Source of the DNA: Hymenobacter daecheongensis DSM 21074 | GTDB taxonomy: Bacteria; Bacteroidota; Bacteroidia; Cytophagales; Hymenobacteraceae | DNA: 64,000 nt | Direction: 5' to 3' | Assembly: GCF_900141805.1 (NCBI RefSeq) | Contig: NZ_FQYN01000006.1 | Span: 248,001 to 312,000 of the forward strand | In this document: positions 1-8,659 of the stretch, piece after piece | Layout: the number at the start of each line of letters is the position of its first letter | How positions within the stretch are numbered: the first letter of the stretch is position 1 | Made by a program: the position numbers and the translations under genes | The notes under the pieces: generated by a model | What the model was told of the DNA's origin: nothing | Databases searched by the model: none | The model's input: the letters and a program-made list of their open reading frames with translations, nothing else

Positions 1-355
1 CCGCCCGCACCGGTACCGGAATAAAAGGGCATTCGATGTGGTCAGCGTCCGCAAACTTGCCAAACACGACAACCTCGCCACCTCCCGTGCCGGAGTCGTC
101 CATCGGGCCGCCGCCGAACCAAAGCCAGTTGCGGCTAACCTCCAGCTCCGAGACAATGGTTTCCAGCACCTCAGTGCTCGGCTGGTGCCGCCCGCCTTCC
201 AGCTGTGCTACCGTAGGCCGTGAAATACCCAGCAGGTCAGCCATCTGCTGCTGCGTCAGCCCACGGGCCTGGCGAACAACCTTCAGCCGCTCCGCCATGC
301 TCAGTTCCGGCAACGGACTAACTGAGCTTATTTTTTTGCGTTCCACTGTAGTCAT
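1..355 (-). CDS. XRE-family repressor of the mobile element (partial, cut by window edge)
   Basis: Read on the minus strand from ATG at 355, this frame stays open to the window edge. Residues about 20-75 form a helix-turn-helix of the XRE/Cro type: MAERLKVVRQARGLTQQQMA followed by DLLGISRPTVAQLEGGR. A short linker (WFGGGPMDDSGTGGGEV) and FIPVPVRA follow, as in phage CI-like repressors whose C-terminal half is an S24 autopeptidase; that half lies outside the window, so the peptidase is inferred. It is divergent from the small DNA-binding gene at 429, the classic CI/Cro layout, with a dyad at 368-380 between them. An internal ATG at 298 is an alternative start. Confidence 0.85.
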   Translation of the reverse strand, partial: MTTVERKKISSVSPLPELSMAERLKVVRQARGLTQQQMADLLGISRPTVAQLEGGRHQPSTEVLETIVSELEVSRNWLWFGGGPMDDSGTGGGEVVVFGKFADADHIECPFIPVPVRA

Positions 356-367
356 TTTGCAACATTT

Positions 368-380
368 GGTAACTATTACC
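368..380. promoter_or_regulatory. Candidate repressor operator
   Basis: A perfect 5-3-5 dyad, GGTAA-CTA-TTACC, lies between the divergent repressor (start 355) and the early operon (start 429). A second half site, GGTAAC, sits at 409-414. Its location fits a lysogeny-type operator. Binding is inferred from position and symmetry only. Confidence 0.5.
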
Positions 381-428
381 TACATTTGGGCGTCATGTCT
401 CCAACAAAGGTAACATATCAAAACTAAA

Positions 429-653
429 ATGCAACCAATTGAAACCACAGCTACGCCGGCCGACCTGCGTTTGTTGCTTCCCCACGGAGCAATTGCCGAC
501 ATCGCCCGCAACCTGAAAATGTCCCACACGGCCGTTTCCAAGGCCCTGCAGAAGGCCCGGCCGGCACACCCCGCGGTGGCCGAGGCCATCCGCCTCATCA
601 AGGAAGCCGGCAGCCAGGCCGTGCTGCACGACCTCAACCTGCTCAATCAATAG
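429..653 (+). CDS. Small helix-turn-helix protein, Cro-position gene
   Basis: A 74-residue protein whose segment IADIARNLKMSHTAVSKALQ (about residues 21-40) is a recognisable helix-turn-helix. It is the first gene transcribed divergently from the repressor, the place usually held by Cro or another early regulator. It leads a run of closely packed plus-strand genes that ends in the replication module. The family cannot be named. A role in early transcription control is inferred from position. Confidence 0.7.
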   Translation: MQPIETTATPADLRLLLPHGAIADIARNLKMSHTAVSKALQKARPAHPAVAEAIRLIKEAGSQAVLHDLNLLNQ

Positions 654-680
654 CCCACTCGCCTTACCGTCCCTTTCGTT

Positions 681-1067
681 ATGATGCTCCTTATAAAAGC
701 CGACCAGCATTACCCCCGCCGCCCGCTGCCCCCGGCGCCCTACCTGCTCGAAGAGCCCCGTGCGGCCACGGCCGCCCTGGAGGCCGCCATCCGGGCCTGC
801 CCCAAAAACAAATTCACCGCCAAGTACCCCCGCCCGACCTATGCCCAGCGCTACGATTTGGGCGAGGCCCTGGATAGTCCCTACCTGACCTACCGCGAAG
901 CTGTGTGGGTAGAGCTGTGGCGCTATGAGTTCGACGCCGACACCGCCACCCAGGTGCTCACGCAGCTGCAGCACATCATTGCCCACCGCAAGGCTTCCGG
1001 TGTAGCCCTAGTGTACCATCAGGGACGCTGCTTTTTCCCCGAGTTCCCCACGTCCCCGCAGCCATGA
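681..1067 (+). CDS. Hypothetical early protein
   Basis: A 128-residue protein with no domain I recognise. It is proline- and alanine-rich at the start (YPRRPLPPAPYLLEEP) and more globular from about residue 50 (YAQRYDLGEALDSPYLTYRE). Its TGA overlaps the ATG of the next gene by four bases (1064-1067), so the two are probably translationally coupled. It belongs to the early operon of the element. Codon use is GC-rich like the flanking replication genes. Confidence 0.6.
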   Translation: MMLLIKADQHYPRRPLPPAPYLLEEPRAATAALEAAIRACPKNKFTAKYPRPTYAQRYDLGEALDSPYLTYREAVWVELWRYEFDADTATQVLTQLQHIIAHRKASGVALVYHQGRCFFPEFPTSPQP

Positions 1068-1450
1068 CGGAGCTAACCACTACCACTCCCGACGGTCTGC
1101 ATATCACCGTGCGGATGCCCGACAACCACGCCTGGGTGCGCGAGTCGCTGGAAAAGGCCTGCGCCGCCGAGGCCCGCCGCCAGCTGGCCGACACGCCCAC
1201 CCCGGACCCTGCCTACGCCGTACCCCGCGCCGCCGACATCCTCGACCTGCACCCCGAAACGCTGCGCGACTACATGCGCCTGCCCGACCATCACCCGCGC
1301 CGCCTGCACTACATGCCCGGCGAGTCCAGCCGCGGCGACCGGATTCTCCTCTCGCAGATTCACGACTGGCAGCGCCGCAACCGCACTGATGCCACCCTGG
1401 CCACCGCGCCGGCCGCCCGCGTCCGGGGCCGCCGTCCCGCCGGCCAGTAG
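1064..1450 (+). CDS. Hypothetical protein with excisionase/HTH-like core
   Basis: A 128-residue protein. The middle (about residues 48-105) reads YAVPRAADILDLHPETLRDY followed by SRGDRILLSQIHDWQRRN, which resembles a winged-helix excisionase/MerR-type fold in which the second part is the wing and recognition strand. It overlaps the previous gene by four bases and lies in the early operon upstream of the replication genes. An excisionase or regulatory function is possible but unproven; the fold is suggested only by pattern. Confidence 0.6.
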   Translation: MTELTTTTPDGLHITVRMPDNHAWVRESLEKACAAEARRQLADTPTPDPAYAVPRAADILDLHPETLRDYMRLPDHHPRRLHYMPGESSRGDRILLSQIHDWQRRNRTDATLATAPAARVRGRRPAGQ

Positions 1451-1518
1451 CCCCAGCCTCTTTCATTCCAACATCAACCGCCGACAGCCGCTGCCGGCAC
1501 AATACCCCGTTCCCGCTC

Positions 1519-2103
1519 ATGTCCCAGCTACTTCCCGTCGTCGGCCCCGACAGCCCCGAAACCCGCTCCATCATCACCATTCAGAAGGTCAAAGTCAAAG
1601 ACCAGCACCTCACCTGCGAATTCATCGAGCAGCGCAGTGAGGAAGCGCCACCCCGTGCTTTTGCGCTTACCTGCACCGAGCAGGTACACCCCGACCTGAC
1701 CCACGCGCTGAGCCGCCTGGTGCCGCACCTCTGCCTGCTGGCCGAGCAGCTGACCGAGACAACCGACTACTGGCCCGACGAGTCCGAAGAGCTGCCCACG
1801 CTATTCGAGCCATTCACCGTCACCGGCTTCTCGATGGGCCGCAACCAGGGCGGCGTTACCCTCATCGGTCAGCGCGAGCTGGCCGCCGGCCGCGTGCTCA
1901 ACCTGACTACACCCTACCAATCGTTCGACGACGAGCAGGCCAGCTACCCCTACACCGGCCTGCTGGAAACCACGCTGGCCACGGCCCTGGTCGAAGTCGA
2001 AGCCGCCCTACGCGGCAAATGCACCGAGTACCGCCAGCTTGACTTATTCGAGCAGCCAGCTACCACTAACGTCCTCCTGGTGCCCACGCCACCGCGCGCA
2101 TGA
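1519..2103 (+). CDS. Hypothetical early protein, coupled to the replication initiator
   Basis: A 194-residue protein with no recognised domain. The N-terminal half reads like beta strands (ITIQKVKVKDQHLTCEFIEQ) and the second half contains acidic helical stretches. Its last four bases overlap the ATG of the initiator gene (2100-2103), so it is part of the same translational unit and probably serves replication or early phage functions. No signal peptide or membrane segment is visible. Confidence 0.65.
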   Translation: MSQLLPVVGPDSPETRSIITIQKVKVKDQHLTCEFIEQRSEEAPPRAFALTCTEQVHPDLTHALSRLVPHLCLLAEQLTETTDYWPDESEELPTLFEPFTVTGFSMGRNQGGVTLIGQRELAAGRVLNLTTPYQSFDDEQASYPYTGLLETTLATALVEVEAALRGKCTEYRQLDLFEQPATTNVLLVPTPPRA

Positions 2104-2924
2104 AACTTCCGGCTATCCAATTCTACCCCGGCGACTGGCACAAGGACCAAGGCGTCCAGGCCCTCGACCTCGCGCAGCGCGGGGCTTGGTTTGAGCTGCT
2201 GTTGATGATGCACGACAGCGACGAGCGCGGCGTACTCCTCGTCAACGGCCAGCCTATGCCGGATACTGTCATTGCCCGCCGCCTCGGTTTGGATAACCAA
2301 ACGGCCAACCAAATTCTAACCACCCTGCTGGCCTACGGCGTGGCCAGCCGCCGCGACACCGACGGCGCACTGTTCTGCCGCCGCATGGTGAAGGACGAAA
2401 ACCTGCGTCAGGTACGCACCGCCGCCGGCAAAAAGGGCGGAAACCCGCTTTTGCTTAACCAAGCTGCCAACCAAACCCCAACCACCGGGGATAAGCAAAT
2501 TCCAACCCCTTCATTTTCATCTTCAGTTACAGCTTCAATAAAAGAGAGGGAGACGGCTGACGCCGCCCCGCCCGCTCCCAATGTTGAAAATTCAGGTGAG
2601 CAAGCAGAGAGCAAACCTGCTGACAGCCGCAGGAAGGCCACCGTCGTCCCAACCCTGGCCGAAGTGCAGGCCTACGCCGCCGGGCAGCACCCCGCCAGCG
2701 CCGATGCCCAAACCGAGGCCGCGGCCTTCCACGACCACTACGAAAGCAATGGCTGGCGCGTGAGCGGTAAAACCCCCATGGTCGACTGGCGCGCCTCGTT
2801 TCGCGGCTGGATGCGTCGCCGCCCCCAATTCCAGACCGCCGGCCCCCACGGCAACGGCCAGGCCGCGCCACCGGCCCGCGCCCGCACCGCCCCCAAATCC
2901 ACTGACCCCACCCGCTGGAGCTAA
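2100..2924 (+). CDS. Phage-type replication initiation protein (DnaD/gpO-like)
   Basis: A 274-residue protein. Residues 1-110 (IQFYPGDWHKDQGVQALDLA, then RGAWFELLLMMHDS) match the DUF1376/phage replisome-organiser type N-terminal winged-helix region. A low-complexity linker follows, then a C-terminal motif, FHDHYESNGWRV and MVDWRASFRGWMRR, seen at the end of many phage DnaD/gpO-like proteins that load helicase. It directly precedes a DnaB helicase gene (six bases), so the two form an initiator/helicase module for the element's replication. Specific origin binding is not evident from sequence. Confidence 0.8.
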   Translation: MKLPAIQFYPGDWHKDQGVQALDLAQRGAWFELLLMMHDSDERGVLLVNGQPMPDTVIARRLGLDNQTANQILTTLLAYGVASRRDTDGALFCRRMVKDENLRQVRTAAGKKGGNPLLLNQAANQTPTTGDKQIPTPSFSSSVTASIKERETADAAPPAPNVENSGEQAESKPADSRRKATVVPTLAEVQAYAAGQHPASADAQTEAAAFHDHYESNGWRVSGKTPMVDWRASFRGWMRRRPQFQTAGPHGNGQAAPPARARTAPKSTDPTRWS

Positions 2925-2930
2925 CCCACC

Positions 2931-4355
2931 ATGAGCCCAACCAAACCCACCCGCTTCACCGACCCGGCCCGCCGCGCCGCCGTTTCGGCCCCGACCGGCG
3001 GACACCTGCCACCCCAAGCCCTGGACCTCGAGGCCGCCGTACTCGGTGCTGCCCTGCTCGAAGCCCACGCCCAGCGCACCCTGCTGGCTTTGCTGCCCAC
3101 CAAGGAAGTGTTTTACTCGTCGGCCCACCAGCAGGTATATCTGGCCATCCGCGACCTAGTGCAGCAAGGCGACCACGCCGACCTGCTCACCGTCGTAGCC
3201 CAGCTGCGCCACCGCGGCACCCTGGAGCGCACCGGCGGCCCCGCCTTCGTCGCCGGCCTCACCAGCAAAATCAACTCGGCCGCTCATTTCGAAACTCATT
3301 GCCGCATCCTGCAGGAGCAGCACGCCCGCCGTGTCGTCATCCGCGCCGGCACCGAGCTGGCCGCCCACGGCTACGATGATACCCGCGACCCGCTGACCCT
3401 GCTGGCCGATGCCCAGGCCCATCTAACCGGTCTACACCGTACCCTCGAAACCCGCCCCGGCCAAACGGCCGCCGCCGCTTTCGACGCCACTTTTGACCGC
3501 CTCGCCCAGGCCGTGCAGCAGCAGGGCCTGACCGGTATTCCCACCGGCCTCATCCAACTCGACGGCCTTACCGGCGGCTGGCAGCCCGGCGACCTAGTTA
3601 TCTTGGCTGCCCGGCCAGCAATGGGCAAAACCGCCGCCCTGCTGCATTTCGCCCGCACCGCCTCCCTCGACCACGGCCACAACACTGCCGTTTTTAGTCT
3701 CGAAATGCCCACGCTCCAGCTCATGCAGCGCATGGTGGCCAGCGAGGTACCCGGCTACAGCAACTCCGACCTGCGCCGCGGCAACCTCCCCGGCGGCTTG
3801 GAGCAAGTAGCCCACATTCGCCAGCAGGCCCAGCGCCTTCAAACCCATGGCCACCAGCTGCACATTGACGACACGCCCGGCTTGAGCATCCAGCAGCTGC
3901 GCGCCAAGTGCGCCCGCCTCCACGCCCAGCACCCGCTAAGTCTGGTTCTTGTCGACTACATCCAACTCATGCGCGGCGACACCAAAGGCAACCGGGAGCA
4001 GGAGGTAGGCAGTATCAGCCGCAGCCTGAAAGAGCTGGCCAAGGAGCTAAATGCCCCCGTCATTGCCCTCTCCCAGTTAAGCCGCGACGTAGAGAAGCGC
4101 GGCGGCGAGAAACGCCCGCTACTCTCAGACCTGCGCGAGTCCGGCAGCCTCGAGCAGGACGCCGATTGCATCATCTTCCTCTGGCGTGGCGAATACTACA
4201 AAATCGCCGAATACGAGGACGGCACCACCACCGCCGACACTATTCTATTCGACATTGCCAAGCACCGCAATGGGGCCACTGATGAAGTAATTGCAGCTTG
4301 TTCAATGCGCCGAGGTGTTTTTTCAGACCTAGTAACCACCAGCCCGAAGGGGTAA
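2931..4355 (+). CDS. dnaB: Replicative DNA helicase DnaB, element-encoded
   Basis: A 474-residue hexameric replicative helicase. The N-terminal DnaB domain starts near residue 27 (PPQALDLEAAVLGAALL). The RecA-like core has Walker A AARPAMGKT (residues 226-234), a Walker B-like strand ending LVLVDYIQLM, and the conserved helicase segments LSQLSRDVEKRGGEKRPLLS and DLRESGSLEQDADCIIFLWR. Length and motifs fit full-length DnaB. It follows the initiator gene by six bases, so the element replicates with its own helicase rather than relying only on the host. Confidence 0.95.
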   Translation: MSPTKPTRFTDPARRAAVSAPTGGHLPPQALDLEAAVLGAALLEAHAQRTLLALLPTKEVFYSSAHQQVYLAIRDLVQQGDHADLLTVVAQLRHRGTLERTGGPAFVAGLTSKINSAAHFETHCRILQEQHARRVVIRAGTELAAHGYDDTRDPLTLLADAQAHLTGLHRTLETRPGQTAAAAFDATFDRLAQAVQQQGLTGIPTGLIQLDGLTGGWQPGDLVILAARPAMGKTAALLHFARTASLDHGHNTAVFSLEMPTLQLMQRMVASEVPGYSNSDLRRGNLPGGLEQVAHIRQQAQRLQTHGHQLHIDDTPGLSIQQLRAKCARLHAQHPLSLVLVDYIQLMRGDTKGNREQEVGSISRSLKELAKELNAPVIALSQLSRDVEKRGGEKRPLLSDLRESGSLEQDADCIIFLWRGEYYKIAEYEDGTTTADTILFDIAKHRNGATDEVIAACSMRRGVFSDLVTTSPKG

Positions 4356-4676
4356 TGTATTTGAGAGGTATGCCGTACTACAGCTAACAGCTAGTGTGTT
4401 TGCTCAATGGACTGATTCTTCTCGAGCTCATACTTACACAGTCCTTAGCCTAACTGCTCAGTCAAGGGTTCTAAAATTCATGGGTACTTGGCTGAAAAAA
4501 TAGGTTTACGACCCGTTAAAGTTCTTTCTTTGTAGTGTATATACACGCCAACCCTGTAAGCCTTTGTGTGCTTTTCAGGGTCCGTACTGCCATAGTTGCA
4601 GCACCTTGCAAGCTCCACATAAGCGCTGGTATTGGCCTGCTCATTACATTCTCCCTGAACAAGTTATAAGACAAAA
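4356..4676. other. Intergenic region upstream of island A
   Basis: About 320 AT-richer bases between dnaB and the methyltransferase operon. I see no gene. It holds a perfect 12-base palindrome, GTGTATATACAC, at 4535-4546, and a loosely Bacteroidota-like promoter region around 4525-4550. The drop in GC marks the junction where island A was inserted. Confidence 0.6.
4535..4546. promoter_or_regulatory. Palindrome GTGTATATACAC, candidate operator of island A
   Basis: A perfect 12-base palindrome about 130 bases upstream of the island A methyltransferase. R-M operons are often controlled by small controller proteins or by the methyltransferase binding such dyads. No controller gene is visible next to it, so the binding factor is unknown. 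Confidence 0.4.
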
Positions 4677-5729
4677 ATGATAGGCGTTGACCTCTTCTCC
4701 GGCGCCGGCGGCATGAGTGTCGGAGCTAGGCAGGCAGGCATTCGAGTGCATGCAGCAGTCGAGAATGACCCCCATGCTGCTCACACCTACCGCGCCAACC
4801 ATCCTGATGTGCTACTGTTTGCTGATGATATTCGGCACCTCGTGCATCTGGATGTGCCACGCAATGAACCGCTGGTCATCTTCGGCGGACCGCCCTGCCA
4901 AGGCTTCTCAACCTCCAATCAGCGCACTCGCTCGGCCGAGAATACTAATAACTGGCTTTACGCTGAGTTTCTACGAGTCGTGCAGATGTTCACGCCGCTT
5001 CCCGAATGGATTGTATTCGAGAATGTGAAGGGCTTCACTGAAACTGCCGATGGCCTTTTTCTACAGACCGTCCTCGACCAGTTACGGGGATTGGGCTATA
5101 CAGTCACCAGCCAGGTGCTCAACGCTGCCCACTTTGGCGTACCCCAACGGCGCAACCGTTTTTTCGCCATTGCTTCCCTGCATGGCCATGAGGTGCATGT
5201 ACCACAGCTTTGCACCCCACCTGTTACCGTTGATGAGGCTTTCGCAGACCTGCCGCCCTTGGAAATCGGCGCTAATTCTGACCGTTTACCTTACCGCAGT
5301 ACGGAGCCGTCAGCATATGCCCGTGCCCTGCGTGGTGACCTTCAGGAGTGCGTCGGCCACTTAGTATCACGTAATGCTGCCGGCGTAGTTAAACGTTACG
5401 CCCATATTCCGCAGGGTGGAAATTGGGAGAATATACCTGCCGAGCTGATGGACAACTACAAAGACCATTCGCGTTGCCACACCGGCATCTACCATCGTTT
5501 GCACGCAGAGCGGCCCTCTATAGTCATCGGGAACTACCGCAAGAACATGCTTATCCACCCCACACAGCACCGCGGGCTGTCTGTGCGTGAGGCTGCCCGG
5601 CTCCAGAGCTTCCCCGACAATTTCGAATTCAAAGGCAGCATTGGCTTTCAGCAGCAACAGGTGGGCAATGCTGTGCCCCCTTTACTGGCGCGGGCAGTGT
5701 TTGATGCTATTCTAAATTGTAATCAATAA
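4677..5729 (+). CDS. DNA (cytosine-5-)-methyltransferase, island A
   Basis: A 350-residue C5 methyltransferase that transfers a methyl group from S-adenosylmethionine to cytosine in DNA. Motif I is FSGAGG (7-12), motif IV GPPCQGFS with catalytic C74, motif VI ENVKG (E115), motif VIII QRRNR (157-161), and motif X GNAVPP (from 330). The target-recognition region between VIII and IX is short. It leads a tight operon: the next gene starts six bases after its stop. It may mark self DNA for the system that follows or guard against restriction. The target sequence cannot be predicted. Confidence 0.95.
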   Translation: MIGVDLFSGAGGMSVGARQAGIRVHAAVENDPHAAHTYRANHPDVLLFADDIRHLVHLDVPRNEPLVIFGGPPCQGFSTSNQRTRSAENTNNWLYAEFLRVVQMFTPLPEWIVFENVKGFTETADGLFLQTVLDQLRGLGYTVTSQVLNAAHFGVPQRRNRFFAIASLHGHEVHVPQLCTPPVTVDEAFADLPPLEIGANSDRLPYRSTEPSAYARALRGDLQECVGHLVSRNAAGVVKRYAHIPQGGNWENIPAELMDNYKDHSRCHTGIYHRLHAERPSIVIGNYRKNMLIHPTQHRGLSVREAARLQSFPDNFEFKGSIGFQQQQVGNAVPPLLARAVFDAILNCNQ

Positions 5730-5735
5730 GCGTCT

Positions 5736-6830
5736 ATGCCCCGTGTACCTAAAACATTAGTTGCTCGATTCAAGAAAGCAGCGGAGCAAGCTGAGTTATT
5801 CCCCTCGTTCACAACGAATAATTACTACCACGCCTACAGCACATTTGAATCATGGCTAGTAAGGAATGTGCACCCGCACGTCAACCAGAGGGCCATGATG
5901 ATTGATGGGGGGTACTTGACAGACCACGGTCCAGAGCACATTAAAAGAGTTATTCAACGAGCGTCAGACCTGTTAGGCGCTGGTGATAAGATAGCACTGA
6001 CCCCTTACGAAATTTTTCTATTGCTATCGGCTATTCAGGTCCACGACGCTGGCCACATCGAAGCTGGCCGAATTAATCATGAACAGAATGCTCAGCCTTT
6101 GCTTACACATCTGCCTGTAGACAGAGCAGAACAAAGCTATATTTTACAAATAGCTAGGGCGCATGGCGGGAAATTAGCAGATGGCGATAAAGACACCATT
6201 GAGAGGGGCCTGCCTATAAAGGATGACTTTGACGGTATAGAGTTTCATCCGCGTTTTCTTGCCGCGTTGCTTCGTTTCGCTGATGAATTGGCAGATGACC
6301 GTAGTCGAGGTGCTCGATACCTATTCGACCAAGGGAGAATTCCTGTTTCGAGCGAAGTATACCATGCTTATGCTTTGGCCCTTTACTCTGTAGCTGTCAA
6401 CTCAGTCGACCACGAGGTAAAGCTAAGTTTTGAGGTGGAGGCTAACCAAGTTGACAAATTATATGGCAAAGGCATAGGTGTAGACGCACAAGGGAGCCCT
6501 ATAATCGAAGAAGTTTATCTCCTCGATGAAATATTTAAGCGCACCTTTAAAATGTATCAGGAGTGTGTGTACTGCATGCGCTTTTTCCCGTCCCATTTAC
6601 AGATTAAGAAGATAACAGTAAAAATTAGTGTAGTTGATGATGGTGACCGTTCGCCTGTGCACGAAACAATAGGCTATCAATTAACTGAGCGTGGTTACCC
6701 AAGGTTTGCAGATAATTCTGTAGCAGATATGTGTGGGGTTGATATAACATTTGAAGGTCGAGTCATTGATGGAGCGACTCTCAAGGAGCGCTTGGATGGT
6801 CTTAAAAATTCCACAACACCAGCAGTATGA
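5736..6830 (+). CDS. HD-domain metal-dependent phosphohydrolase, island A
   Basis: A 364-residue protein with an HD-type hydrolase core: H64 (LTDHGPEHI), H103-D104 (QVHDAGH), H107, H143 and D183 (RFADELADD), the expected metal ligands. HD enzymes hydrolyse phosphomonoesters, nucleotides, cyclic nucleotides or nucleic acid; the substrate cannot be read here. The pattern resembles HD proteins found in bacterial conflict operons. The C-terminal 150 residues are an uncharacterised domain. Its TGA overlaps the ATG of the ATPase gene (6827-6830), so the two are coupled and probably work together. Confidence 0.8.
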   Translation: MPRVPKTLVARFKKAAEQAELFPSFTTNNYYHAYSTFESWLVRNVHPHVNQRAMMIDGGYLTDHGPEHIKRVIQRASDLLGAGDKIALTPYEIFLLLSAIQVHDAGHIEAGRINHEQNAQPLLTHLPVDRAEQSYILQIARAHGGKLADGDKDTIERGLPIKDDFDGIEFHPRFLAALLRFADELADDRSRGARYLFDQGRIPVSSEVYHAYALALYSVAVNSVDHEVKLSFEVEANQVDKLYGKGIGVDAQGSPIIEEVYLLDEIFKRTFKMYQECVYCMRFFPSHLQIKKITVKISVVDDGDRSPVHETIGYQLTERGYPRFADNSVADMCGVDITFEGRVIDGATLKERLDGLKNSTTPAV

Positions 6831-8659
6831 ATATTACATCCGACCCCTTTGCAGTCCAGACCCCAGAGGATATTTCAGCTGCAGATACTGTTGAGCTGTT
6901 CGTAGATGTATTCGCTGACTTTAAGCGCGTTCCAAAGCCGGGCCACACTTTTCTGAATGGTCCACGCGGCTCAGGAAAGAGCATGATGTTTCGTTTCATG
7001 CTTCCTGATTGTCAGGAGCTTAAACAAGAAAAACCCCTGCGCGAACATGAGTATTTTTCCATCTATGTACCCATTAAGCAAACCAGCCTTAATATAGTTG
7101 ACCTTGAGCGCGTACAGCGGCACGCCAACCTGCTGCTTAACGAGCACCTACTTGTAACCTACATTGCCACCAGAGCTTTCAACAGCATAGCGCAGGTTGT
7201 TACCTCGGGTGAATACGATAGTCCTGAAGTACGCCAAGAGGCCAGGGACTTCTACAAGCTATTCACACGGAAAGCGCAGGAAAGCGGCTATAATAAAAAG
7301 ATAGAGCCGCTGCCGGTTGAGATTTCGACGGCTGCCATCTTTGAGGAGATTGAAACCCTCTGTTTTTCGCTCAAAAATGATGTTGACCAGTATGTGAGAA
7401 GCATCTCATTTAGCGAGGAGCCCATACGCTACAATGACTCTATCTGCGTCTACCTGGATTTCCTTTTTCCTCTGCTGGACCGGCTGAGACAGCTTTCCTT
7501 TATGCCTGGAGGCCCCGTCTTCCTGCTAATTGATGATGCTGATAATCTGAGCGACATTCAGACAGTCATATTAAACACTTGGGTGTCATATCGCACCAGC
7601 GCACGGGTTAGTCTCAAAATTTCTACGCAGCTGAACTATTCAACTTTCCGCACTTCGAGTGGGATTACTATAGATTCACCACACGACTTTAACGAGGTGA
7701 ACATTGCTACTCTGTACACCTCGCAGAAGGACCATTACAAGGACCGCATGTGTGCGATTGTGGAGAAGCGCCTTAGAAACGCTGGTTTTCCTGTTTCAGC
7801 CTACGATTTCTTCCCTGATGATAAGACTCAGACTAATAAAATTGACGCCATTTACGATAAAATAAAATCCGGGGAAATTGTCACCCCTGATGGCTACCGC
7901 GCCACGGACAAAGGTTATCGGTACGCCTCTTCAGAATATTTGAAAACCTTGGGCGGGGCCAGTAAGTCGCGGATGACTTTTCTCTATGCGGGCTTCCGGG
8001 ATATGGTTGACATCTCTTCCGGCATTATCCGTCATTTTCTGGAGCTGGCCTCTCGCATGTACAGTGCAGAAAAAGCTAATATTGAAAAAGTAGCCAAGTT
8101 GAAGGGGCAAGAGCCCCGTCAGGTATTGAGCATCGACCCTGCTACCCAGAGTAAGGTAATTAGAAACTATTCGGAAGAATACCTTCACGAGGACTTGGAC
8201 AAGCTCGTAAATGATGACTCGTCTGATGCTGGTAATGCCGTCAAGTTGCGCAATTTGATTAACTCAATGGGCGGCATGTTCGAAGTAATTCTCTTCTCTG
8301 ATGCTTCTACCCGACGAATTATTTCAATTGCTCTGACTAATACTCCTGAGCCGGACATTCTGGAAGTACTCAAGCTAGGGGTCCGTTACGGCTACCTTCA
8401 GGAGAGCACTGTTGGCAACCGCGAAGGCACTGGACGCACTAGGCGCTATACACTGAGCCGTCGTCTTGCCCCTTCTTTCAACCTAATTGCTGAAAGTTTC
8501 GCAGGCGACAAGTTCATCACCAATACTGACTTGAGGGCGGCCATGAAAGACCACAAGAGCTTTGTGACTAAATTTAAGACGAAGGGCTGGCTAGGCGAAG
8601 CCACCACACGTAAGGCAAGTGGTCAACACTCACTCTTCGACGGCGAAGGCAATGAATAA
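6827..8659 (+). CDS. Large P-loop ATPase (ORC/Cdc6-like AAA), island A
   Basis: A 610-residue NTPase. Walker A is GPRGSGKS (45-52) and Walker B is LLIDDAD (233-239), followed by strand-like KISTQLNYSTF, a sensor-1 position. The core resembles ORC/Cdc6-type AAA ATPases, with a long insertion between the Walker motifs (residues 55-230). The C-terminal third (about 440-600) looks like a winged-helix region. No helicase motif or nuclease motif is seen. It overlaps the HD gene by four bases and the following gene by eight, so it is the hub of a four-gene operon. A sensor or regulator of the HD enzyme is inferred. Confidence 0.75.
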   Translation: MNITSDPFAVQTPEDISAADTVELFVDVFADFKRVPKPGHTFLNGPRGSGKSMMFRFMLPDCQELKQEKPLREHEYFSIYVPIKQTSLNIVDLERVQRHANLLLNEHLLVTYIATRAFNSIAQVVTSGEYDSPEVRQEARDFYKLFTRKAQESGYNKKIEPLPVEISTAAIFEEIETLCFSLKNDVDQYVRSISFSEEPIRYNDSICVYLDFLFPLLDRLRQLSFMPGGPVFLLIDDADNLSDIQTVILNTWVSYRTSARVSLKISTQLNYSTFRTSSGITIDSPHDFNEVNIATLYTSQKDHYKDRMCAIVEKRLRNAGFPVSAYDFFPDDKTQTNKIDAIYDKIKSGEIVTPDGYRATDKGYRYASSEYLKTLGGASKSRMTFLYAGFRDMVDISSGIIRHFLELASRMYSAEKANIEKVAKLKGQEPRQVLSIDPATQSKVIRNYSEEYLHEDLDKLVNDDSSDAGNAVKLRNLINSMGGMFEVILFSDASTRRIISIALTNTPEPDILEVLKLGVRYGYLQESTVGNREGTGRTRRYTLSRRLAPSFNLIAESFAGDKFITNTDLRAAMKDHKSFVTKFKTKGWLGEATTRKASGQHSLFDGEGNE

